From contig NZ_AUCX01000006.1 in assembly GCF_000429985.1 (NCBI RefSeq), positions 124,001 through 188,000 of the forward strand: DNA of 64,000 nucleotides, written 5' to 3'. The translations under genes and the position numbers were made by a program. Source of the stretch: Maridesulfovibrio bastinii DSM 16055. GTDB lineage: Bacteria > Desulfobacterota > Desulfovibrionia > Desulfovibrionales > Desulfovibrionaceae. Below are positions 37,050 to 46,642 of this stretch, piece after piece; positions within the stretch are counted from its first letter, which is position 1; each line of letters starts with the position of its first letter. The notes beneath the pieces were generated by a model. The model did no database searches and had not been told where the DNA came from. It was given only the letters and a program-made list of their open reading frames with translations.

Positions 37050-37964
37050 CTACATGGCGAACAGCTGAGCATAACGTCTTGCCGTAACATTTTCAGTTCT
37101 GGCGACAACGTCCTGCATTTTTTCTGCGGAAAGACAGACAAAACCTTCCATAAAGGTCACGGTCAATGGCGAAGGTTCCAGAGTCTCTCCATCAAGTGGA
37201 GAATACTTTAAAGGAGGCTCAACTCTTTTAATATCTCCGGTGTCCTCTTTCACTACAAACATATTTGAAACAGTTTTCAGAGAAATTAGCTCACCTGCTT
37301 CAGAAAATTTAATAGAATTTCTATCACCGGTTATACCTATTGCATCAGGATCATAGGCAAGAATTTTTCCAACAGAGGTCTCCACGCTGACCGGATTTTC
37401 AGGTTCAACTGATTTCAACTGTCCTGAATCGTAATAGGAAATTCCTGTCTTAACACTCAGTTCACCAACCGGAGTTGAAATCTTAACAGTCTCTCCGGGC
37501 CAGAAAGTAAGGCTCCTGATTTCCCCTTCCGGACTTAGATATATTGAAATTATGAGAGCTTCCAACTCTCCTGCCGGCGTTTTTAATTTAATGGGTCGGG
37601 CAAGTCCACGTTCATCTTCCTCTCCCCAGTAGCCGCTAAGGCAGCCATCAAGAGGGAAAAGACGTTTCAGCTTACCATCCGGATAGAATGTAACTTTCTC
37701 AACTGGAATCCGTCCTTGAGGAATTTCAACCTCTGCCTGCTCCTGCAAAGGAAGTACATTGATCATACCATTTTCATGATATGTCAGATACGGAGTCTGC
37801 CTTTTTCTCAGCTCATCACCGCAATACTGGGGGATAAAAACCCCGTACGCTGTCTTGAGCGGACTTTCTTTCTGCGGAGAACAGGCTCTGATAACTCCGG
37901 AAGGATAATATTCCATTTTGGGTCTGGCTTCTATCGAACCAAATACTGTTTCAACGATTGACAT
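37050..37964 (-). CDS. Repeat protein with MORN-like YxxxG motifs
   Basis: A 304-residue protein. Start ATG at 37964 with GAGGTG upstream; a GTG three codons earlier is possible. It is built of repeats with an aromatic-x-x-x-G-x-[IL] core: YYPSGVIRAC, YHENGMINVL, FYPDGKLKRL, YLSPEGEIRSL, YYDSGQLKSV and FSEAGELISL, alternating with TPxGEL beta segments. This resembles the MORN_2 / YwqK-type antitoxin repeat. No signal peptide or catalytic motif is seen. Function unknown. Confidence 0.7.
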   Translation of the reverse strand: MSIVETVFGSIEARPKMEYYPSGVIRACSPQKESPLKTAYGVFIPQYCGDELRKRQTPYLTYHENGMINVLPLQEQAEVEIPQGRIPVEKVTFYPDGKLKRLFPLDGCLSGYWGEEDERGLARPIKLKTPAGELEALIISIYLSPEGEIRSLTFWPGETVKISTPVGELSVKTGISYYDSGQLKSVEPENPVSVETSVGKILAYDPDAIGITGDRNSIKFSEAGELISLKTVSNMFVVKEDTGDIKRVEPPLKYSPLDGETLEPSPLTVTFMEGFVCLSAEKMQDVVARTENVTARRYAQLFAM

Positions 37965-38252
37965 GGTTATCACCTCTGCAAAAGATATTGCAAAACAAAG
38001 GCCAACTTCATTGTTTTATTATATAGATTAGATATTACAATATGATAGATGTCAAAAAGCACTTTTTAAACTTTAAATAAAAACCATTGATGGCAAGACA
38101 TAATTGTTTCCTGCTACATTTATGTGTTTTATTTTTGTTTCCTGCTCCAATATAACACTCTCTGCAAATAAGAATTTTCCCGGAAATTCAACTTTTCAGT
38201 CTTAGTTAAACCGCCCCAACACATAAACTTAGTTACGGACAGCAGGCATAAG
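37965..38252 (-). promoter_or_regulatory. Upstream region of the repeat protein, with a sigma54-like element
   Basis: On the reverse strand TGGCCTTTGTTTTGC (38004 to 37990) has GG-N10-GC spacing, placing transcription start near 37978, just ahead of the ribosome-binding site. Further upstream TGTTTCCTGCT occurs twice in direct repeat, at 38105-38115 and 38136-38146 (31 bp apart). No gene is visible in this stretch. Confidence 0.4.
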
Positions 38253-38288
38253 AAAAGCCTCCGCAACCTATCAGGCTGGGAGGCTTTT
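38253..38288 (-). terminator. Terminator of the chemoreceptor gene
   Basis: On the reverse strand AAAAGCCTCC and GGAGGCTTTT pair around a 15-base loop, followed by TTTTCTT, 16 bases past the stop. Confidence 0.82.
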
Positions 38289-38303
38289 CGATAATTTATA
38301 CTG

Positions 38304-40619
38304 TTAGTTCTGCATGGTGATAATAACGTCATTCAATTCGACAGCTAGAGAAGACATCTGCTTTACTGCATCTTCCGACTCTTCCATTGCCGCTGAATTT
38401 TCCTGTGCTATAGAATTAATTCTTTCAGTGGAATGGCTGATCTGCTCACTGGCGGCAGATTGCTCTTCACTTGCGGCAGCGATGCTCCTGACCTGATCAG
38501 TTGTTTCTGAAACCATTGAAACAATCTCAGCAAGCACCTCTCCGGATCTGCTGACAAGGTCGTTGGCATTGTTAACAGCTTCTGTGGATTCTTCTGTGCT
38601 CGAAATATTTTTACGAGCACTTTCCTGAATACTTTTAATATAACCACCAACTTCATTGGTGGCGGTCATGGTTTTTTCAGCAAGTTTCCTGACTTCATCG
38701 GCAACAACAGCAAAGCCTCTGCCGGCTTCTCCGGCTCTTGCTGCTTCAATAGCCGCGTTAAGAGCAAGCAGGTTGGTCTGATCCGCAATATCGCTGATAA
38801 CCCCCATGATAGTACCAATTCCTTCGGCCTGTTGACCAAGATCGGCCATGCTGGACTGTAACTCCTCAGACATGTTGCGAACCCGGTGAATAGTTTCAAC
38901 AACCTGATGTACTATCTGTTCACCCTGATGGGCTTTATCTTTTGATTCTTCTGCTGTTCCGGCGGCATTAGCGGCATTTCTGGCAACTTCAAGTACGGTT
39001 GAGTTCATCTGCTCCATGGCTGTGGCTGTTTCTTCAGCCATATTTCTCTGCTGCTCGGCACCACGGCTGGTTTGCAGAATCTGGGAGGCAAGGCTTGATG
39101 AATATTCCGAGACCTGTCTGGAAATGGATGTAGCTTTTGCGGCTGCTTCTGATATCTGCTTATTTTTGCTTTCAATGAGTAACTGCTGCTGCTTTATTTC
39201 AGTCATATCGGTTATCATTAAAAAAGCACCTATCAGTTCATTATCAAGATCAAACAGAGGGGAAACATTGATCAAGGTTTCTTTTATGGCGCCGTTTGAA
39301 TTTTTTATCTCAACTTCAACATTATGCTGTGCTTTATTTTCTGAAATAGCTTTACCGGCAATTGTTTTACGGCCCGGATCACCATAAACCAGCTCACCAA
39401 TGGTCATCCCCAGATAATTTTCCGGAACTCCTTCATGATCACAGAGATTAAGCATTTCTTTATTTACAAAAAGTATTTTCTCTTCAGAATCAGCCACAAC
39501 GGAAGGAATGGAAAGACCATTCAGAACGCCTTCTGAAAAACCAAGCTTATTCTTTAATTCAGAGACCATAGAAACTATATCGGCAGACAGGTCGGCAAAT
39601 TCGCAGGAATATTTACCTTTCAGTGAAGCCTGAAAATCTCCTTTAGCGATCCTTCCTGTAAATTCCATAATTCTGCTTATAGGCTTGATAACTGTGCTTT
39701 TGAGGAAAAGAACAAGAATGAGCACAAGGAGAACGACAACAACAACGCCTATAACAATTAAAATATTTCTCTGACTTGTAGCTGCACTGGTCAGATCGTG
39801 CTCGTATGCAGTCATACACATGATCCAGCCTGTGGAAGGAACCTTCATAAAGGTAACTTTTTTAAGCTCCCCTTCCCATTCATACTGCATAGTTCCTGAG
39901 CCAATGCTCAAAATATCCCGGATGAACTTATATTTGGTGAGATCTTGCAACAAAAGACTTTTATTCGTCTTATGCCCGATCATCGTACCGTCTTTGTCGA
40001 GGATAAAGCCATAGCCGTCATTACCTATGGTTACCTTGCCAAGCAGTTCCTGTTCATATTTTTCCCAGTCAAGCCCCACAACAAGACCGCCAAGAACTTT
40101 TCCAGTAGGATCTTTAACAGGAACAGCAATCATGAACAGCTTACCTTCTCCGTCAGAGGCTTTTACAACTTTTGATAATGTATAATTATCACCTGCCATA
40201 ATTGCCTTATAATAATCTCTGGAACTAATGTTTATCCCTTGAAGATCTTTACCCCCACTATCTTCTCCAAATGAATAAACTCCATCAGCATTAAAGCCTC
40301 CTATAAATTCAATCTTATCGAAGTGCTTTAAAAGTGACCGAACCTGTTTGTTGGTGTAAGCTGAAAAATTTGTATCTCTTATTGATTTTCTAAATGTGGT
40401 ATTAACTGAAAGACTTTTTAAAAGGACTAGATTTAAACGTACCACCTGCTCCAATTCATCTACCAGTACAGAATTCATTTCCTGCATATTCTTCTCCTGA
40501 ATGGAGAAGACAGCTCTGTTAGTCATTGTGCTGACTACAAAAATTAAAATAGCAACGGAAATGACCACACCCAAAGTGATAATCCCGCCAACCCTACTGT
40601 TGAGACTATTGAACTTCAT
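38304..40619 (-). CDS. Methyl-accepting chemotaxis protein (dCache-HAMP-PAS-MA)
   Basis: A 771-residue transducer. TM1 is about 12-32 and TM2 about 285-306 ([18 protein letters not shown]). Between them lies a dCache-type periplasmic sensor with [20 protein letters not shown], typical of amino-acid or carboxylate receptors. A HAMP domain, a PAS domain ([18 protein letters not shown]) and a C-terminal signalling hairpin with the invariant tip [20 protein letters not shown] follow. It senses extracellular ligands directly and possibly redox or a small molecule through PAS. No CheW/CheA genes are adjacent. Confidence 0.94.
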   Translation of the reverse strand: MKFNSLNSRVGGIITLGVVISVAILIFVVSTMTNRAVFSIQEKNMQEMNSVLVDELEQVVRLNLVLLKSLSVNTTFRKSIRDTNFSAYTNKQVRSLLKHFDKIEFIGGFNADGVYSFGEDSGGKDLQGINISSRDYYKAIMAGDNYTLSKVVKASDGEGKLFMIAVPVKDPTGKVLGGLVVGLDWEKYEQELLGKVTIGNDGYGFILDKDGTMIGHKTNKSLLLQDLTKYKFIRDILSIGSGTMQYEWEGELKKVTFMKVPSTGWIMCMTAYEHDLTSAATSQRNILIVIGVVVVVLLVLILVLFLKSTVIKPISRIMEFTGRIAKGDFQASLKGKYSCEFADLSADIVSMVSELKNKLGFSEGVLNGLSIPSVVADSEEKILFVNKEMLNLCDHEGVPENYLGMTIGELVYGDPGRKTIAGKAISENKAQHNVEVEIKNSNGAIKETLINVSPLFDLDNELIGAFLMITDMTEIKQQQLLIESKNKQISEAAAKATSISRQVSEYSSSLASQILQTSRGAEQQRNMAEETATAMEQMNSTVLEVARNAANAAGTAEESKDKAHQGEQIVHQVVETIHRVRNMSEELQSSMADLGQQAEGIGTIMGVISDIADQTNLLALNAAIEAARAGEAGRGFAVVADEVRKLAEKTMTATNEVGGYIKSIQESARKNISSTEESTEAVNNANDLVSRSGEVLAEIVSMVSETTDQVRSIAAASEEQSAASEQISHSTERINSIAQENSAAMEESEDAVKQMSSLAVELNDVIITMQN

Positions 40620-40776
40620 TTACCTCTCCTTAGCCATAGAATAAAACACCGTTAATTAAAATTTAAATACCATTGCCCGTGCATGGAATAAAATCAAGAA
40701 TTTTCAACGGCCGACTAAGAATAGTAACATTAAGCTATGCGGCAATTATTTTTTACATCGAATAAAAAACGTAAGA

Positions 40777-41019
40777 TCAATCATTTTTGACCCTGTTTGC
40801 ATTATATTTATCTATTGTCTCGGAAATTCTCCCAAGCATCTCTCCACGCTCCTGTGCAACTTTCTTCCACTTCTTTTTCTCACTTTTAATGGCTTCAATT
40901 GTATGCAGCAGATCCTGTATCGTATCGGCGGGATACCCGAGTTTTACATAGTCTCCTCTGCGTAATTCCTCATCATTGCGCTGGCGCAGGGCTTTAAGCT
41001 GTGTTGCTGTCAGTATCAT
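40777..41019 (-). CDS. Small coiled-coil-like protein, 80 aa
   Basis: A hydrophilic protein with an AAGGA ribosome-binding site 7 bases before the ATG. It contains LTATQLKALRQRNDEELRRG and a long charged helix IEAIKSEKKKWKKVAQERGE. I do not recognise a family. It lies between the chemoreceptor and nrdD on the same strand but after the nrdD terminator, so it is probably transcribed separately. Confidence 0.6.
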   Translation of the reverse strand: MILTATQLKALRQRNDEELRRGDYVKLGYPADTIQDLLHTIEAIKSEKKKWKKVAQERGEMLGRISETIDKYNANRVKND

Positions 41020-41089
41020 AAAATTTTCCTTGAATTCTTCATGTTAAACATGGTTGGAGGCATCGCCACTATACCCATTAGGCGATCAT

Positions 41090-41123
41090 AAAAAAAGGGG
41101 CGGATTCACGTCCGCCCCTTTAA
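41090..41123 (-). terminator. Terminator of nrdD
   Basis: On the reverse strand AAAGGGGCGGA and TCCGCCCCTTTTTTT form a GC-rich stem with a T-run, 27 bases after the stop. Confidence 0.92.
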
Positions 41124-41149
41124 TAGAGATACTGTATGGAATAAACTGA

Positions 41150-43210
41150 TTACGAGCAGGCGCAGGAAGTACGGCTGTACTCGGTACGTTCTTTGTACTC
41201 TTCCTGTTTTCCCTTGTTCCAGCGGCTGACAGGACGATAGTAACCGACAATTCTGGTATAAACTTCAGCTTCTTTACCGCATTCCGGGCATTCAAAATGC
41301 TCACCGTAAATGTAACCATGATCTTCGCAGACTGAGAAAGTAGGCGTAACCGAGATATAAGGAATCTTGGTATTGGTCATAGCTTTGATAATGAAGTTTT
41401 TAAGCGCGGTGGTATCAGCAACAGCCTCGCCAAGGAAAGTATGGAATACTGTTCCACCGTTATACAGAGTCTGCAACTGGTCCTGATGCTTGAGAGCATA
41501 GACAACATCCTCAGTGATACCTACAGGCAGCAGAGTGGAGTTTGTGTAATAAGGATCTGTTGTTCCGGAAGTCTGAATGTCCGCATAAAGGGATTTATCA
41601 ATCTTTGCCAGACGATAGCAGGTTCCTTCACCGGGAGTTGCTTCAAGGTTGAAAAGGTTGCCGGTTTCTTCCTGAAATTTAACGCTGAGTGAACGCAGGT
41701 GATTGAGAACACGGGTCATCAGCCTGAGTCCGGCATCGGTTTCAATACCCTTTCCAAGCAGGTTCAGGCATGCTTCGTTACCACCGATCAGGCCGATGGT
41801 GCTGAAATGACCTTTAAATCCGTTCTTGAGATAACGTTTTGTGAACGGGAACATTCCACTTTCAAGATTTGCTGTAACGAGTTTACGTTTATATTCAAGC
41901 GAATCTTTAGCCAGAGTTGCGTATTCTGCAATCAGATCCAGAAAATCTTCTTCACCCTGAGCAAGATAAGCCAGCTTGGGCAGATTCAGGGTAACAACAC
42001 CGATAGAACCGGTAAGATCTCCGGAACCGAACAGTCCGCCTGTTTTTTTGCGAATCTCACGCAGATCCATCTGTAGACGGCAGCACATGGAGCGGACATC
42101 CTCAGGGTTAAGATCTGAATTAATGAAGTTCTGGAAATATGGAGCACCATATTTGGCAGTCATTTTAAGAAGCAGTTCGCCTACTTCCGACTCCCACGGA
42201 AAGTCCGGGGTAACGTTATATGTAGGAATCGGGAAAGAGAAAATACGGCCGTCGCTGTCACCTTCAAGCATGACTTCGACAAAAGCCTTGTTGAACATTT
42301 CCATTTCCTCGGCGTATTCACCGTAAGTAGTATCCTGCAGCTCACCGCCGATAATTACAGGTTCTTTGGCAATATGCTTGGGAGGAACCATATCCAGAGT
42401 GAAGTTGGTGAAAGGACTCTGACCGCCCCAGCGTGAAGTGGTGTTCAGGTTGAAGATAAGCTTCTGAACCATCTGTTTGACCTGATCGTAATCAAGACCG
42501 TCATGACGGATGAAAGGAGCAAGATAGGTATCAATATTATTGAAAGCCTGTGCGCCGGCCCATTCATTCTGGAGGGTTCCAAGAAAGTTCACAATCTGTC
42601 CGCAGGCGGAATCAAAGTGCCTTGCAGGACCGGAAGAACAACGGCCGCGAAGTCCGAATCCTTCTAGCAGGAGGTCACGCAGAGACCAGCCGGCACAATA
42701 ACCGGCAAGGCCGAAGGAGAGATCATGAATATGAAAATAGCCGTGCTCGTGGGCCATTCTGATTTCTTCAGGATATTTTTCAAGGCAGTAGCGGGCCTGA
42801 ACAGCTCCGGACATGTGCAGCATCAATCCCTGAAAGGAATGGCCCATGTTGGAGTTTTCATTTACACGCCAGTCGGAACGATCAAGATAACTTTCTATTG
42901 TTCCTGCTATATCAAGATATGTTTCGTCCTGCTTACGCAGTTCACGACGTTTCTCACGGTAGATGATGTACCGTTCAGCAACGGAAAAAAGCCTTCCTTC
43001 CATAAGTACCAGCTGAACCATGTCCTGAACATGTTCCTGTTCCGGGACATCGACTCCTTCGAGTTTCTTTTCAACATTTCTGCCAAGTCTTTTGGCAAGG
43101 AGCGGATCTTTGATTCCGCTGGCTTTAAGAGCTTTGAAGATCGCATCTGAAATTCTTTCAGTGGACCATGTTTCTAATCTTCCGTCACGTTTGAGAATCT
43201 GTTTAGGCAT
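41150..43210 (-). CDS. nrdD: Anaerobic (class III) ribonucleoside-triphosphate reductase
   Basis: A 686-residue glycyl-radical enzyme that makes dNTPs without oxygen. The N-terminal ATP-cone is at about 1-95 (KRDGRLETWSTERISDAIFKAL). The catalytic barrel includes GSIGVVTLNLPKLAYLA and LIGGNEACLNLLGKG. A C-terminal zinc site (CEDHG..FECPECG) precedes the radical glycine G656 in TRIVGYYRPVSRW. No nrdG activase gene is adjacent, so it must be elsewhere. A cobalamin riboswitch lies in the 5' leader, which implies repression when B12 is plentiful and a B12-dependent class II reductase can take over. Confidence 0.96.
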   Translation of the reverse strand: MPKQILKRDGRLETWSTERISDAIFKALKASGIKDPLLAKRLGRNVEKKLEGVDVPEQEHVQDMVQLVLMEGRLFSVAERYIIYREKRRELRKQDETYLDIAGTIESYLDRSDWRVNENSNMGHSFQGLMLHMSGAVQARYCLEKYPEEIRMAHEHGYFHIHDLSFGLAGYCAGWSLRDLLLEGFGLRGRCSSGPARHFDSACGQIVNFLGTLQNEWAGAQAFNNIDTYLAPFIRHDGLDYDQVKQMVQKLIFNLNTTSRWGGQSPFTNFTLDMVPPKHIAKEPVIIGGELQDTTYGEYAEEMEMFNKAFVEVMLEGDSDGRIFSFPIPTYNVTPDFPWESEVGELLLKMTAKYGAPYFQNFINSDLNPEDVRSMCCRLQMDLREIRKKTGGLFGSGDLTGSIGVVTLNLPKLAYLAQGEEDFLDLIAEYATLAKDSLEYKRKLVTANLESGMFPFTKRYLKNGFKGHFSTIGLIGGNEACLNLLGKGIETDAGLRLMTRVLNHLRSLSVKFQEETGNLFNLEATPGEGTCYRLAKIDKSLYADIQTSGTTDPYYTNSTLLPVGITEDVVYALKHQDQLQTLYNGGTVFHTFLGEAVADTTALKNFIIKAMTNTKIPYISVTPTFSVCEDHGYIYGEHFECPECGKEAEVYTRIVGYYRPVSRWNKGKQEEYKERTEYSRTSCACS

Positions 43211-43442
43211 TTTAATTTCCGTTTAAATGTTGTCCGCACAAAGGGGCCTACGGTATGCAATTAGGCGCATGAAACCACGGGTGCATATAAGGCACCCTGA
43301 CAAGGTCAACCGAATGGACCGCTTTATGTGTGAATCGCGGCTGGCCCGGAAGGCTCATACCGCAGGACTGATTGCAGCCTCACCCCGAATCGCGGGGTTG
43401 TTGGCGTTTGTTGATTGACCCTCAGCCGGAAAAGGCTGAAGG
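43211..43442 (-). promoter_or_regulatory. Long leader with hairpins between riboswitch and nrdD
   Basis: About 230 bases between aptamer and start codon. Hairpins visible: CTCAGCC-N6-GGCTGAAGG just after the aptamer (43421-43442), CCCCG-N5-CGGGG (43383-43397) and GGGTGC-N7-GCACCC (43279-43297). The first shares bases with the aptamer's 3' flank and is the likely expression platform. None has a strong T-run, so Rho-dependent or translational control is possible. The ribosome-binding site (CGGAAATTAAA) is weak. Confidence 0.55.
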
Positions 43443-43445
43443 ATA

Positions 43446-43551
43446 CTTCAGGCAGGAGTGCTGACTTTTCAGACATGCTGAAACACAGCGGCGGAACCGT
43501 ACCGGATTTTAACCGGATTTCCTGTGGCGTCCTCATAAAGGTCTCCTGAAG
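43446..43551 (-). ncRNA. Cobalamin riboswitch aptamer
   Basis: On the reverse strand the conserved core is present: GCCACAGGAA, AATCCGGTTAAAATCCGG (the receptor helix around GGTnAAAATCC), ACGGTTCCGCCGCTGTG, and the 3' box AAGTCAGCACTCCTGCC. The closing helix P1 is CTTCAGG/CCTGAAG, using 43545-43551 and 43446-43452. The match to the B12-box consensus is by eye but extensive. It lies 236 bases upstream of nrdD and points to it. Confidence 0.9.
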
Positions 43552-43891
43552 GACAAATCGACTTCGCTCAATCTAGCAGAGGAAAAAACTTGTATCAATA
43601 GTCTCTAGAAATTTTCTTGAAACTTCCTTTTCAGCCCTTGCGGGAGTAAGGATGAAAAGGATTGAACAGACCTTTTCCACAGTTGTTCAAAAAGATGTTT
43701 ATAAGTATATAGTCTCTTGATATTTAATAGATAAAAACCGACAAAATTATTTTTATACACAAAATCAATCTATTTTTTAGAACCACAATTATTATCATTT
43801 TATCTGCTTTGACCTAATTGTCCGGTCAGGATATTTATCGATAAGATAAAACATTCAACAATTAACAACCATCGACTTCGGAGATAACTTG

Positions 43892-45301
43892 ATGCCAAGG
43901 TTGAACATCCGCCAGAAAATCATCTTCGCCATTATAACATTCACAGTTTGTTTCGGTTGTGTTGCTCTGCTTTCATTCTCCAACATGGGTCAACTCAAGA
44001 CAAGCATAGCTCTGGTTGAAAAAACTGACGACATCGCGAATCTTGTTCTTGAACTCCGCCGGGTTGAAAAAAACTTTTTCCTTTATCAGGACAAACGCTT
44101 TTTCGCTCAGGCCGGTGGCTACATAAAACAGATTTCCGCTCTGCTGGACACAATCAGAGCTAAAAAAGAAATGAAATATGCCGCAATTCTTACAGCGAGA
44201 ATGAAGGATGAGCTGCAAAATTACGATACCATAATTTCTAATATGGAATATTCGGCAAAAAACTTCAAAATTTTCCCTGCCAACAGTCAGGAAAATCTCC
44301 GTGAATGCGGAAAAACACTTGTTGAAACCGCTAAATCAATCTCAGCCAGTGAAAGACTGAAAATTTTCACTATTAATGAAAAACTCCGCACCAACCTCAT
44401 GGTTTCCATGACCGGTGTTGCACTGATTATGGTTCTGCTCGTATTTTTCTTTTTCAAAAACATACTCAGACCGCTTAAACAGGTGCAAAACGCAACACGC
44501 AGAATAGCCTCAGGAACATTCAAGCCCCTTGAAATACATAATGACCATGATGAAATTCAGCAGGTATTCGCAGCACTCAACAGCATGGTTGAACAATTGA
44601 ATAAAAGGCAGGAGCAACTGATACAGGCCCGCAAACTGTCTTCCATAGGAACACTGGCTTCGGGAATGGCACATCAGCTTAATAATCCACTTAACAATAT
44701 TTCAACTTCCTGCCAGATTCTTATGGAAAACAAATCAGGAGAAGACCCGTTCGCCGATAAAATGATGAAGAATATCAGTCAGGAAACCTTAAGGGCCAGG
44801 GATATCGTTCAGGGACTGCTCGATTTTTCAAGGCAGAAAGATTATGCTCCTTCGAATTCAAGTCTTAGATTTGTGACTGAAAGAGTCGAAGGGCTTGTTT
44901 CAAGCCGGCTGCCTGCCAATATTAAACTGAACATAGACCTTCCGCAGGATATTACCATCCCGGTTGACGCCCAGCACATGCAGGAAGTTTTCATAAACCT
45001 TATTTTGAATTCAATTCAGGCCATTGAACCGGATCAAGGTGAAATAAGTGTCTCCGGATCAATCAAAGAAAGCGGCATTCAGATTCTGGTTAAAGATTCC
45101 GGTCAGGGCATGACCCCTGACGTTATGAGCCGCATCTTCGATCCGTTCTATACAACAAAAGAAGTCGGTCAGGGTACTGGACTGGGACTTTCCATCGCTT
45201 ATGGAATTATTGAAAAAGCCGGCGGAAAAATACTTGTTTCAAGCATTGAGAATCAGGGTACAACTTTCACTATAAACCTACCCCTGAACAGGGACAGCTA
45301 A
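43892..45301 (+). CDS. Membrane sensor histidine kinase
   Basis: A 469-residue kinase. Start ATG at 43892 after CGGAG. TM1 is about 11-30, then a helical sensor domain without a recognised ligand fold, TM2 about 170-190 (VALIMVLLVFFFF), HAMP, then HisKA with H261 in MAHQLNNPLNNIS and HATPase (ILNSIQ, DSGQGM, GTGLGLSI). The PxN variant of the H-box (HQLNNPLNN) is that of NtrB/ZraS-like kinases that partner sigma54 response regulators. The partner gene starts in its stop codon. Confidence 0.94.
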   Translation: MPRLNIRQKIIFAIITFTVCFGCVALLSFSNMGQLKTSIALVEKTDDIANLVLELRRVEKNFFLYQDKRFFAQAGGYIKQISALLDTIRAKKEMKYAAILTARMKDELQNYDTIISNMEYSAKNFKIFPANSQENLRECGKTLVETAKSISASERLKIFTINEKLRTNLMVSMTGVALIMVLLVFFFFKNILRPLKQVQNATRRIASGTFKPLEIHNDHDEIQQVFAALNSMVEQLNKRQEQLIQARKLSSIGTLASGMAHQLNNPLNNISTSCQILMENKSGEDPFADKMMKNISQETLRARDIVQGLLDFSRQKDYAPSNSSLRFVTERVEGLVSSRLPANIKLNIDLPQDITIPVDAQHMQEVFINLILNSIQAIEPDQGEISVSGSIKESGIQILVKDSGQGMTPDVMSRIFDPFYTTKEVGQGTGLGLSIAYGIIEKAGGKILVSSIENQGTTFTINLPLNRDS

Positions 45302-46632
45302 TGACAGCGGAAAAAATTTTAATTGTAGATGATGAAGTTATAGCTAGAGAAAATATATCCTGGATTCTTCAGCAGGAAGGCTATCTTCCGACCATAGTAG
45401 AAACCGCTGAAGCGGCTCTCGATGCCCTCTCCCAGCAGGAATATGCCCTGATCATCACAGACCTCATGCTGCCGGGTATGAGCGGAATAGAGCTTCTGGA
45501 AAAAGTTAGAACAATGCTCCCTTCGGCCGAAGTGATCGTTATCACCGGCCACGCCACTGTCGAAACTGCTGTAAAGGCCATGCAGAAAGGAGCCCATTCA
45601 TATATTGCCAAACCTCTCAACATTGAAGAGCTGAAAACTCAGGTTATAAAAGCTCTGGAGCAGCGCGCCCTTTCCGTTGAAGTACTGCGCCTGCGTAAAA
45701 TGATAGCTCAGGGCAGACCGGACCTGCCGCTTGTCGGTCAAAGTACTCCCCTTAGAAACCTGAAGAGGAAAATAGCTCAGGTTGCCCAGATGAACTGCAA
45801 CGTTCTGATTCAGGGAGAAACAGGAACAGGAAAGGAGCTTGTTGCTAAAAGTATTCACATGCTCAGCCCCAGATCATCGGAACGCTTTATGGCCATCAAC
45901 TGTGGAACCTTTACCACGGAACTTATGGATAAGGAGCTTTTCGGACACGAAAGGGAGGCTTTTACCGGGGCAAGCAGAGGGCAGAAAGGTATTCTGGAAG
46001 TCGCTGACGGTGGAACTGTTTTCTTTGATGAAATAGGAGAACTCCCGCTGAACATGCAGGTCAAACTGCTTAGAGTTCTACAGGAAAGAAATTTTTTAAG
46101 AGTCGGCGGAACCAAAGAAATTCCGGTAGATATCAAAGTTGTTGCGGCAACCAACTGCGATCTGGCGGAAGAGGTCAACGCGGGAAGATTCCGGCAGGAC
46201 CTTTTTTACAGACTGAACGTTGTCACCCTTAATGTTCCACCGCTCAGAACACTTAAAGATGATATCCCTGTTCTTGTCGGACATTTTCTGGAGCAATACA
46301 GAACTAAAGAATTTTCCATAAACTCGATTTCGCAGGAAACTCTGGATATTTTGATGCAGTATTCATTTCCCGGAAACGTCCGCGAACTTGAAAACATCGT
46401 TCAACGGGCTCTGGCTTTAGCCGGTGGAACGGAATTCATCCCGGACCTGCTGCCTTCGGAAGTATATCGCTCTGTCAGCCAGAAACCCCTTGAAACTTTA
46501 GAGGATGTTGAAAAACAGCATATCCGCAAAGTGCTGTCAGCAATGCGCGGCAATAAAACCAAAACCGCCGAGGTTCTGGGAATAGACAGAGTCTCACTCT
46601 GGAGAAAACTTAAAAAATACCAGATTGAATAA
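45301..46632 (+). CDS. NtrC-family sigma54 response regulator with EAFTGA loop
   Basis: A 443-residue regulator, overlapping the kinase by one base. Receiver 1-120 with phosphoacceptor D54 (IITDLMLPGMSG), AAA+ domain with Walker A GETGTGKEL and Walker B GGTVFFDEIGELP, and Fis-type helix-turn-helix (TKTAEVLGIDRVSLWRKLKK). The sigma54-contacting loop is EAFTGA, with E219 in place of the first Gly of GAFTGA. It is convergent with the receiver-Lon gene, whose end is 10 bases away. Confidence 0.94.
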   Translation: MTAEKILIVDDEVIARENISWILQQEGYLPTIVETAEAALDALSQQEYALIITDLMLPGMSGIELLEKVRTMLPSAEVIVITGHATVETAVKAMQKGAHSYIAKPLNIEELKTQVIKALEQRALSVEVLRLRKMIAQGRPDLPLVGQSTPLRNLKRKIAQVAQMNCNVLIQGETGTGKELVAKSIHMLSPRSSERFMAINCGTFTTELMDKELFGHEREAFTGASRGQKGILEVADGGTVFFDEIGELPLNMQVKLLRVLQERNFLRVGGTKEIPVDIKVVAATNCDLAEEVNAGRFRQDLFYRLNVVTLNVPPLRTLKDDIPVLVGHFLEQYRTKEFSINSISQETLDILMQYSFPGNVRELENIVQRALALAGGTEFIPDLLPSEVYRSVSQKPLETLEDVEKQHIRKVLSAMRGNKTKTAEVLGIDRVSLWRKLKKYQIE

Positions 46633-46642
46633 CACTTACCGA

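Noticed and set aside
38129-38332. 67-codon frame overlapping the chemoreceptor end
   Set aside because: It crosses the terminator hairpin and has no ribosome-binding site.
43324-43536. Reverse-strand open frame of about 70 codons upstream of nrdD
   Set aside because: It lies across the conserved cobalamin riboswitch core and its leader; the codons are explained by RNA structure.
43680-43780. NrdR box upstream of the nrdD leader
   Set aside because: GACTATATACTTAT only partly matches the NrdR consensus, and I found no second box at the usual spacing.
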